From NCBI GenBank assembly GCA_002419365.1, contig DIGA01000041.1:12294-19951 (forward strand): a DNA stretch of 7,658 nt, in the 5' to 3' direction. This DNA is from Mageeibacillus sp. UBA5734. Lineage in GTDB: Bacteria; Bacillota; Clostridia; Saccharofermentanales; UBA5734. The notes under the pieces are model-generated. The model saw nothing but the letters and a program-made list of their open reading frames with translations. It had not been told where the DNA came from and ran no database searches. The translations under genes were made by a program, and so were the position numbers. Shown here one piece after another: positions 1-5,635 of the stretch (position 1 is its first letter; every line of letters begins with the position of its first letter).

Positions 1-2
1 GG

Positions 3-104
3 ATCATCTTATCAAGAGTGGCGGAGGGACTGGCCCTTTGAAGCCCGGCAACCGCGGTCAAGCAGCGGTGCCAATTCCAGCAGGTGAAAACCTGGCAGAT
101 GAGG
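3..104 (+). promoter_or_regulatory. SAM-I (S-box) riboswitch aptamer upstream of metK
   Basis: This is the S-adenosylmethionine-sensing leader of the metK operon. The S-box core is directly readable: CTTATCAAGAG at 8-18, GGAGGGACTGGCCC at 23-36, then GAAGCCCGGCAACC at 40-53, GGTGCC at 67-72, and CAGATGAG near the 3' end. The expected helices can be drawn. P1 pairs CATCT (5-9) with AGATG (97-101). P3 pairs ACCGC (51-55) with GCGGT (65-69). P4 pairs CAGGT (81-85) with ACCTG (90-94) across a GAAA tetraloop. In this family bound SAM stabilises P1 and permits the downstream terminator to form, lowering expression. The promoter lies upstream of the window. The family call is near certain from the conserved core. 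Confidence 0.96.
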
Positions 105-125
105 ATTGTTTTTTGTATGACCAAG

Positions 126-150
126 CCTCTTCGCCAGAAGAGGTTTTTTT
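126..150 (+). terminator. Riboswitch-controlled intrinsic terminator
   Basis: CCTCTT (126-131) and AAGAGG (138-143) form a perfect 6-bp stem around a 6-base loop, followed immediately by seven T residues (144-150). It lies between the SAM-I aptamer and metK. The 3' strand of aptamer helix P1 can instead pair with the terminator's left arm: GAGG at 101-104 with CCTC at 126-129, extended with one mismatch by 98-99 with 131-132. That gives the expected antiterminator. The inferred logic is that high SAM ends transcription here and low SAM allows read-through into metK. Confidence 0.93.
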
Positions 151-196
151 ATTTCAAGTGGCGCCCATTCCCCGCGCCAGAAAGGCAGGATCAATC

Positions 197-1390
197 ATGA
201 AGCGAGAAGGACACTGGCTGTTTTCGTCAGAATCGGTGACGGAGGGCCATCCGGATAAAATGTGCGACCAGATTTCGGATGCCATCCTCGATGCGATCCT
301 CGAGCAGGATCCCAAAGCCCGGGTGGCCTGCGAAACTGCAACCACAACCGGCATGGTCATCGTCATGGGCGAGGTGACAACCAGCGCCTATGTCGATATC
401 CAGGGTATCGTGCGTGACACAGTCCGGAACATTGGCTACACCGGTCACGAAGCCGGATTTGACGCCGATGCCTGTGCCGTGCTGACCACCATCCACGAAC
501 AATCACCGGATATCGCGATGGGTGTCGACCATTCCCTGGAAAACCGTGCCGGCGAGGACTCGGACGAACTGGCGACTGGTGCTGGCGACCAGGGCATGAT
601 GTTTGGCTTTGCCAACACAGACACACCCGAGCTGATGCCGCTGCCAATCTCCCTGGCCCATGCCCTGACCCGCCGCCTGGCCGAGGTCAGAAAGAACGGC
701 ATGGCAGATTTCCTGCGCCCGGATGGCAAGGCTCAGGTCACGGTAGCCTATGACGGGATCAAACCGGTGCACATCGACACCGTCGTCGTATCGACCCAGC
801 ACAGTGAATCCGTCAGTTCCCAGGTCCTGGCCGAAGCGATCCGCGAACTGGTGATCGATCCGGTGATCCCAGAGGACTTGATCGACAACAAAACACGCAT
901 CCTGATCAACCCGACCGGACGGTTTGTTATCGGTGGACCTCAGGGCGACTCAGGCCTGACTGGACGCAAGATCATTGTCGACACATACGGTGGCTATGCT
1001 CGCCATGGTGGTGGGGCCTTTTCCGGCAAAGATCCGACCAAGGTTGACCGCTCGGCTGCCTATGCCGCCCGCTATGTCGCCAAGAATATTGTTTCCGCAG
1101 GCCTGGCGGAGTCGTGTGAAATCCAGCTGGCCTATGCCATCGGCGTGGCGCATCCCGTCTCGGTCATGGTGGACACATTCGGAACTGGATTGATTGCAGA
1201 TTCGCGGATCGTCGAACTGATCGCCAAACATTTTGACTTGCGCCCTGCAGCGATTATCCGGGACCTTGACCTGCTGCGTCCGATTTACCGCCAGGTAGCA
1301 GCCTATGGCCATCTCGGCCGACCGGATCTCGACTTGCCCTGGGAACGGACTGACAAAGCCGCCGCATTGCGTGCCGATGCCGGAATCTGA
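197..1390 (+). CDS. metK: S-adenosylmethionine synthetase (methionine adenosyltransferase)
   Basis: MetK makes S-adenosylmethionine from methionine and ATP in the cytoplasm, releasing phosphate and pyrophosphate, and supplies the cell's main methyl donor. The 397-residue product has the usual family length and all signature segments: GHPDK (17-21) in the N-terminal ATP/methionine site, GAGDQG (128-133), the glycine-rich GGPQGDSGLTGRK (246-258), and GGGAFSGKDPTKVDRS (271-286) with the metal- and phosphate-binding residues. The reading frame is open back to position 38, but that upstream part lies in the riboswitch and terminator. The ATG at 197 gives the normal MetK N-terminus and has a purine-rich ribosome binding site (AGGCAGGA, 183-190) six bases upstream. 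It is first in a probable operon with the helicase and comF genes and is controlled by the SAM-I riboswitch. No anomaly seen. Confidence 0.98.
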   Translation: MKREGHWLFSSESVTEGHPDKMCDQISDAILDAILEQDPKARVACETATTTGMVIVMGEVTTSAYVDIQGIVRDTVRNIGYTGHEAGFDADACAVLTTIHEQSPDIAMGVDHSLENRAGEDSDELATGAGDQGMMFGFANTDTPELMPLPISLAHALTRRLAEVRKNGMADFLRPDGKAQVTVAYDGIKPVHIDTVVVSTQHSESVSSQVLAEAIRELVIDPVIPEDLIDNKTRILINPTGRFVIGGPQGDSGLTGRKIIVDTYGGYARHGGGAFSGKDPTKVDRSAAYAARYVAKNIVSAGLAESCEIQLAYAIGVAHPVSVMVDTFGTGLIADSRIVELIAKHFDLRPAAIIRDLDLLRPIYRQVAAYGHLGRPDLDLPWERTDKAAALRADAGI

Positions 1391-3707
1391 AAGCACCCTC
1401 CAAGGCCAGGTCGAAGAGATCATCTTCGAAAATGAAGTCAGTGGCTACAAGGTCCTGGCGATCAGTGGCACGGAAAATTTCATCGCCGTTGGCCAGTTCC
1501 CCGGTGTCACGCCAGGCGAACTGGTTGAATTGACTGGTGAATGGGTCGACCATCCCAGACATGGCCGCCAGTTCAAGGCAAGCCACTGCAAGCCTGTGCT
1601 CCCCGAGACAGAAGATGCCATTTACCATTACCTCAGCTCAGGCCTGATCAAAGGAATTGGCCCCCGCACCGCTGCCCGCCTGCTCAGTCTTTTTGGGGCC
1701 AGGACGCTCGATGTCCTGCGCCATGAGCCGGAAAAAGTGGCCCGGGTCAAGGGGATTGGTGTCAAAAAGGCAGAGAAAATCGCAGCCCAGCTAGCGGAGA
1801 AGCTCGAGTATCAGGAACTGGTCCTGTTTTTGTCACCGCACGGGATCGGGACCGGCCTGATCTTCAGGATCTACAGGGCCTGGGGGTCCCTGGCTGTGGA
1901 CCGTATCCGCAACAATCCCTACGACTTGGCAGAGGAAATCGACGGCATCGGCTTTTTGACTGCTGACCGGATTGCGTTGTCCCTGGGCGTCACCCCGGAC
2001 CATCCGGAGCGGCTGGCAGGTGCTATGAAATACCAGCAACTGCAAGCAGTCTACCAGGGCCATACCTGGCTGCCACGAGAGGATCTGCTGCTGCAATCCG
2101 CCCAGATGCTGGATCGGTCCCCCACTGATCTGCAACCTGTCCTGGAGAACCTGGTCCAGACGGGCCAGCTGGTCGCCTTTGACGATCTTGCTGGATCTGC
2201 CACTGCCGGCATCAGGGCTTTCGCACCCCTGCTTGCCGATGAAACGCCGCTGTCAGGTCGCCGTCTGGCCCTGCCGATCTATTACCAGATGGAGAAATCA
2301 GCTGCCCGTCGTCTCATGAGTTTGCTCCAGACGGCGCCAGCCCGCTTTTCCGCCTGGCAGGACGAAATGGCAGCCGAGTCCATCATTGCTGAAACCGGCG
2401 CTGAATTGGAACTCGATCTGGCACCTGAGCAGTCCATGGCTCTGAAAATGGCCCTGCGAGAGTCTTTTTCCATTCTCACAGGCGGGCCGGGAACGGGTAA
2501 AACGACCATCATCCGAGTTCTGACAGACTGCTTCAAGCGCAAGGGGGGGAAAGTGCTTCTGGCTGCTCCCACCGGTCGAGCCGCCCGGCGTCTTTCTGAA
2601 CTGACTGGCTGCCCGGCACAGACCCTGCACCGATTGCTGGCCCTTCCTTTTGGCGGCCAGTCTGGTCCGGCCGATGGTGCCGCAGCGTGGCTGGAAATGA
2701 GTGGGGATGTGTCCCTGAATTGTGACCTGCTGGTGGTCGACGAAGTCTCCATGCTCGATATTGTCTTGTTTCGCAGCCTGCTGGATGCAGTCATTCCAGG
2801 GACACGGGTTCTCCTGGTTGGCGATGCCGACCAGCTGCCAGCCATTGGCCCCGGACAGGTCCTGTTGGACTTGCTCGCCAGCGGGATCGTTCCAGCTGTC
2901 CGACTGACCCAGGTGTTCCGGCAGTCAGCCCAGAGCCTGATTGTCAGAAACGCCCACCAGATCCTGAAAGGCCAGCAGCTGGAACTGGACCAGAGCTTTG
3001 CCAGTAATTTCATCTTTGTGGTCAAAGAGCAGACGGATGCCATGGCCCAGGCTGTGGTCAAGCTTTACAACGAGATTTTGCCCCGGCAGTACGGTTTTGA
3101 TCCCCAAAAGGATGTCCAAGTCCTGACCCCCTCGCATAAAGGCCCTGCTGGTACAGTGGCCTTGAACCAGACTTTGCAGGGACCAGCTGACGAAGAAAGT
3201 GCCATCATTGCCCATGGTGTCCGTTTTAGTCTCGGTGACAAGGTCATGCAGATGAAAAACCAGTATGAACTGGGCTGGACATTGGTTGATGCGGAACCGG
3301 ACAGACCGGACAAAGGCAAGGGCGTGTTCAACGGTGAGGCCGGGACGATCACCCATCTGGACACGGAAGAGGACGAACTGACTGTTTTGTTTGATGATGG
3401 CAGAGAGGTGTGCTATGACCGTGGCGCCCTGGAAGACTTGGACCTGGCCTATGCCATTACCATCCACAAAAGCCAGGGCAGCGAGTACCCTGTGGTCATC
3501 CTCGTCATACCGCCTACTGCCCCGCGTCTTCTGACACGAAACTTGCTGTATACGGCAGTGACCCGGGCCAGGCAAAAATTGCTGCTGGTTACGTCCCGGG
3601 CGATTTTGGCCAGCATGCTGGCCAATAGCCAGACCAACAGCCGCAATACCAGCCTGAAAGAGTGGCTGGCCTGCATGAAATCGCAGCAACCAGGTTGTGA
3701 TGTTTGA
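1377..3707 (+). CDS. recD2: RecD2-family ATP-dependent 5'-3' DNA helicase (YrrC/RecD-like)
   Basis: This is a superfamily 1B helicase that acts without RecBC partners and is linked to DNA repair and replication-fork maintenance in Bacillus and Deinococcus. From the ATG at 1377 the product has 776 residues, close to Bacillus YrrC. The N-terminus carries an OB-like segment (about 8-70), then two helix-hairpin-helix stretches (GLIKGIGPRTAARLL from 89; VKGIGVKKAEKIA from 124). Helicase motifs follow in order: Walker A GGPGTGKTT (369-377), Walker B LLVVDE (451-456), GDADQLPAIG (482-491), LTQVFRQS (510-517), TIHKSQG (695-701) and YTAVTRAR (725-732). No convincing ribosome binding site precedes 1377. 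The frame stays open upstream to another ATG at 1305, but that would extend the overlap with metK and add residues unlike the family. The 14-base overlap with metK suggests translational coupling. Product call is firm; the exact start is less so. Confidence 0.94.
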   Translation: MPESESTLQGQVEEIIFENEVSGYKVLAISGTENFIAVGQFPGVTPGELVELTGEWVDHPRHGRQFKASHCKPVLPETEDAIYHYLSSGLIKGIGPRTAARLLSLFGARTLDVLRHEPEKVARVKGIGVKKAEKIAAQLAEKLEYQELVLFLSPHGIGTGLIFRIYRAWGSLAVDRIRNNPYDLAEEIDGIGFLTADRIALSLGVTPDHPERLAGAMKYQQLQAVYQGHTWLPREDLLLQSAQMLDRSPTDLQPVLENLVQTGQLVAFDDLAGSATAGIRAFAPLLADETPLSGRRLALPIYYQMEKSAARRLMSLLQTAPARFSAWQDEMAAESIIAETGAELELDLAPEQSMALKMALRESFSILTGGPGTGKTTIIRVLTDCFKRKGGKVLLAAPTGRAARRLSELTGCPAQTLHRLLALPFGGQSGPADGAAAWLEMSGDVSLNCDLLVVDEVSMLDIVLFRSLLDAVIPGTRVLLVGDADQLPAIGPGQVLLDLLASGIVPAVRLTQVFRQSAQSLIVRNAHQILKGQQLELDQSFASNFIFVVKEQTDAMAQAVVKLYNEILPRQYGFDPQKDVQVLTPSHKGPAGTVALNQTLQGPADEESAIIAHGVRFSLGDKVMQMKNQYELGWTLVDAEPDRPDKGKGVFNGEAGTITHLDTEEDELTVLFDDGREVCYDRGALEDLDLAYAITIHKSQGSEYPVVILVIPPTAPRLLTRNLLYTAVTRARQKLLLVTSRAILASMLANSQTNSRNTSLKEWLACMKSQQPGCDV

Positions 3708-4449
3708 CCACTCCCGCTTGTCTGATATTCTGTTTCCAGATACTTGCCTGATTTGCCGGCGCAGTGTCAGCGCCAGCAGTGGCATCCCCAATTTATGCCG
3801 CCAATGCCTGGGCAAACTGCCCTGGCGGACCGCCGATGCAGTCATGCCCTGGCCAGACGACCTGACCCTGGATTGGCCCGGGAAATCACAACCGCCGGTG
3901 CCAGGTCATCTCGATGTGCAGCTCAGGCAAAGCGAAATTATCGTTGCCTGCAACTACGAACCCCCCATCCGTGAGGGTCTGCTGGCGATGAAGTTTTCCG
4001 ACGCAAGTGAATGGCACCGGCTGCTGTCCGGACTCCTGGCACAGGCTGTCCGGAGAAGGCCACACCGCTATTCGGCTGTCATAGCCGTTCCCCTCCATGA
4101 CCGTCGTCTGGCTGAACGTGGGTATAACCAGGCGGGCCTCCTGGCCCGGACGCTGGCAGCAGAGCTGGGCTTGCCGGACTGGTCCAGCTGGATCAGCCGG
4201 ACCAGGCAGACTGAGCGCCAGAGCGCACAGCAAAGCCGGCAAGCCCGCCTCGCCAATCTGGCCGGTGCGTTTGCCTGGTCAGGACCCAAGGATTTGAGAG
4301 CTGCTCGAGTCCTGTTGGTTGATGATATCCTGACCACAGGGGCTACCTTGGCCGCTGCTGCCTGGCCTCTGTTTGCCTGCGGCGCATCTGTGACCGGCCT
4401 GGTGGTGGCATCCAGCCACCATAGCTTGGTTCCCGGGCCAGGCCAGTGA
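3700..4449 (+). CDS. comFC: ComF/ComFC-family protein, zinc-ribbon phosphoribosyltransferase
   Basis: This is a ComF-family protein (Bacillus ComFC, Haemophilus ComF, E. coli GntX), a cytoplasmic family needed for natural transformation in competent bacteria but common also in species not known to be competent. The biochemical role is not settled. The 249-residue product has an N-terminal zinc-ribbon-like cluster of cysteines C16, C19, C33 and C36. A type I phosphoribosyltransferase domain follows, with ERGYNQ (139-144) and the PRPP-binding loop VLLVDDILTTGAT (204-216), which contains the two acidic residues D208 and D209. The start overlaps the last 8 bases of recD2. A GTG at 3697 in the same frame is an equally possible start adding one residue. 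AGG at 3692-3694 is a weak ribosome binding site. No comFA helicase gene lies beside it, so the context does not prove a competence role. Confidence 0.9.
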   Translation: MFDHSRLSDILFPDTCLICRRSVSASSGIPNLCRQCLGKLPWRTADAVMPWPDDLTLDWPGKSQPPVPGHLDVQLRQSEIIVACNYEPPIREGLLAMKFSDASEWHRLLSGLLAQAVRRRPHRYSAVIAVPLHDRRLAERGYNQAGLLARTLAAELGLPDWSSWISRTRQTERQSAQQSRQARLANLAGAFAWSGPKDLRAARVLLVDDILTTGATLAAAAWPLFACGASVTGLVVASSHHSLVPGPGQ

Positions 4450-4500
4450 GCCAGGATATCGTCTCCGCCTGTCAATAGAGTGGCAAGTCTGCATGCAAGG

Positions 4501-4523
4501 GGCGGGTTCACAAAAGTCCCGCC
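4501..4523. repeat. Inverted repeat GGCGGG-N11-CCCGCC overlapping the -35 element
   Basis: GGCGGG (4501-4506) and CCCGCC (4518-4523) are perfect inverted arms around 11 bases that contain the whole -35 hexamer of the promoter at 4507-4535. No T tract follows, so it does not look like a terminator for comFC. It could be a regulator-binding site or a chance G+C-rich palindrome. Confidence 0.5.
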
Positions 4524-4535
4524 AGACGGTATACT
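4507..4535 (+). promoter_or_regulatory. Probable sigma-70/sigma-A promoter for the candidate small RNA
   Basis: TTCACA (4507-4512) matches the -35 consensus in five of six positions. TATACT (4530-4535) matches the -10 consensus in five of six. The spacer is exactly 17 bases. Transcription would begin around 4540-4542. The predicted start coincides with the 5' strand of the closing helix of the structured RNA, which supports both calls. No reading frame begins a short distance downstream, as would be expected for an RNA gene. Confidence 0.72.
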
Positions 4536-4540
4536 GGAGA

Positions 4541-4729
4541 CAGCCTGGAATGCTCGTATCCTTTCAATTTTTGAACCAACATGACGTAAACGGGAGTCTG
4601 GAGTTAGTGTGAAATACGGTCAGGTCTCCAAGCTTCGGCTTGACAGAGAAAGACCAGAGGTCACCGCAGGACACCCACCTGGCAAAATGCTAGGTGTCAA
4701 AAAGAAAGGAACGGCATCCCGGGTCTTTT
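4541..4729 (+). ncRNA. ssrS: Candidate structured small RNA with 6S RNA-like architecture
   Basis: About 189 bases can fold with the two ends paired. CCTGGAATGC (4544-4553) pairs with GCATCCCGGG (4714-4723) with one mismatch and one G-U. CGT (4555-4557) pairs with ACG (4711-4713), CCTTTC (4560-4565) with GAAAGG (4704-4709), and TTTTTGA (4568-4574) with TCAAAAA (4697-4703). Beyond this helix lies an unpaired 5' strand (about 4575-4591). On the 3' side is a hairpin (CACCT 4676-4680, AGGTG 4692-4696). An apical arm includes GGG and GTCT (4592-4599) against GGAC and CCC (4669-4676), and a TTCG-capped stem CAAGC/GCTTG (4629-4642). TCTTTT follows the closing helix as a possible termination tract. 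Length, bubble position and the 3'-side hairpin match 6S RNA, which binds the sigma-A RNA polymerase holoenzyme. The gene symbol is tentative: the RNA gene is likely, its identity as 6S is inferred from structure alone. Confidence 0.55.
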
Positions 4730-4790
4730 CGCGCTTTTGGGGATTGCTCCGGAAAATGTTGCTTGGATTACCGGGCTAGCCTCTGATCTA

Positions 4791-4799
4791 TGATATACT
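4791..4799 (+). promoter_or_regulatory. Extended -10 promoter element for the cysE operon
   Basis: TGATATACT has the TG-N-TATACT form of an extended -10 element, which can work without a good -35 hexamer. None is seen at the normal distance; TTGGAT at 4763-4768 is too far away. Transcription would begin near 4806, giving a leader of about 85 bases before the cysE start at 4891. The sequence supports a promoter moderately well. Confidence 0.55.
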
Positions 4800-4890
4800 T
4801 TTAGCGCAAAAATCTGTACGAAATGCATTCTGCCGCAACGCAAAGCCTGATGGGCAAGGTGCGTGACGGAGGATGCAAGAGGGGAACTCC

Positions 4891-5616
4891 ATGGGATTGC
4901 TCGCCGATGCAAAATCCATCGTCCAGCGTGACCCGGCGGCCAAGAATATCTGGACCGTCCTTCTTTTATATCCTGGCTTCCATATCCTGATCTTCCATCG
5001 CCTGGCGCACTGGTTTTACCGCCACCATCTGCATTTCCTGGCCCGCTGGATCTCCCAGTACGGCCGTTTCTGGACAGGTATCGAAATCCATCCCGGTGCC
5101 AGGATCGGCAAAGGTCTCTTTTTTGACCACGGCATGGGAATTGTCATAGGGGAAACGGCCGAGATCGGCGACAATTGCACGATCTTCCACGGGGTCACAC
5201 TGGGTGGCACCGGCAAGGACAAGGGCAAACGCCACCCGACGCTGGGCAACAATGTCCTGATCGGGGCAGGTGCCAAGTTGCTCGGACCCTTCCGGGTTGG
5301 AGACAATGCCATGATCGGGGCCAATTCCGTCGTGCTCCATGAAGTCCCGGACAATGGCACCGTCGTCGGGGTTCCCGGTAAACTGGTCCGCCATAAGGGC
5401 AAACCTGTCAATCATGGTGCATTGCTCGACCACGACCGGGTGCCTGATCCGATGGAACAGGAACTTTGCCAGCTCCTCCACCGTGTCGCTTCTCTGGAAA
5501 AAGCCCTGACCGAATATACTGGTCACGAAATCCACAATCCATTCAAGGACCGGCTGACCAGCCTCTCCTGCCCCGTGCCACCCCCTGCCAAATCCCATTC
5601 CAAAGACGCAAACTGA
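4891..5616 (+). CDS. cysE: Serine O-acetyltransferase
   Basis: CysE transfers acetyl from acetyl-CoA to L-serine, giving O-acetylserine, the committed precursor of cysteine, in the cytoplasm. The 241-residue product is of the short Firmicutes type. A helical N-terminal part (about 1-60, containing RDPAAKN and LLLYPGFH) is followed by left-handed beta-helix hexapeptide repeats (about 63-165). The catalytic histidines of the family correspond to H80 (in FFDHGMG) and H116 (in KRHP). The acetyl-CoA-site segments GVTLGGTG (101-108) and GVPGK (160-164) are present, and a helical tail follows. I chose the ATG at 4891 because a purine-rich ribosome binding site (AGAGGGG, 4878-4884) lies six bases upstream. 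The ATG at 4873 in the same frame directly abuts GGAGG, which is too close. It heads an operon with cysS, 19 bases downstream. Confidence 0.96.
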   Translation: MGLLADAKSIVQRDPAAKNIWTVLLLYPGFHILIFHRLAHWFYRHHLHFLARWISQYGRFWTGIEIHPGARIGKGLFFDHGMGIVIGETAEIGDNCTIFHGVTLGGTGKDKGKRHPTLGNNVLIGAGAKLLGPFRVGDNAMIGANSVVLHEVPDNGTVVGVPGKLVRHKGKPVNHGALLDHDRVPDPMEQELCQLLHRVASLEKALTEYTGHEIHNPFKDRLTSLSCPVPPPAKSHSKDAN

Positions 5617-5635
5617 TTATTGGAGGCCAGACACT

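Larger units (their letters stand above)
4450..4890 (+). other. Intergenic region carrying a candidate small RNA gene and the cysE promoter
   Basis: This 441-base gap has no credible protein gene. It holds an inverted repeat and promoter (4501-4535), a candidate structured RNA (about 4541-4729) and a second promoter element (4791-4799). The first 50 bases after comFC show no clear intrinsic terminator. Between 4730 and 4790 I see only a weak imperfect hairpin (CTCCGG at 4747-4752 against CCGGG at 4771-4775) with no T tract after it. Bases 4800-4876 form the presumed untranslated leader of cysE, with no recognised riboswitch or T-box. Confidence 0.8.

Noticed and set aside
38..196. Upstream in-frame extension of metK beginning at an ATG within the riboswitch
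   Set aside because: It would translate the aptamer and terminator and adds residues with no counterpart in MetK; the ATG at 197 has a ribosome binding site and the normal N-terminus.
2282..3061. 259-codon open frame on the minus strand inside recD2
   Set aside because: Composition is Ser/Arg/Pro-rich as expected of a shadow frame, and it covers the helicase Walker motifs on the other strand.
2925..3845. 306-codon open frame on the minus strand across recD2 and comFC
   Set aside because: It lies antisense to two genes with complete motifs and shows no recognisable domain; long antisense frames are common in G+C-rich DNA.
4501..4523. Hairpin as an intrinsic terminator for comFC
   Set aside because: The stem is good but no T tract follows, and the loop coincides with a -35 element.
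4618..4626. GGTCAGGTC resembling part of the conserved apical loop of bacterial SRP RNA
   Set aside because: The essential GGAAGGAAGCAGC part that should follow is absent; the match stops at nine bases.
4450..4890. T-box riboswitch ahead of cysE
   Set aside because: No antiterminator consensus, specifier-stem motifs or terminator with T tract adjoining cysE could be found.
4697..4912. 71-codon open frame on the minus strand in the comFC-cysE gap
   Set aside because: It crosses the cysE promoter and start and the 3' end of the candidate RNA, and has no recognisable domain or supporting neighbour.
4823..4989. Possible upstream reading frame in the cysE leader containing Cys codons
   Set aside because: No ribosome binding site precedes the ATG and the frame runs on into cysE, so it lacks the form of a leader peptide attenuator.
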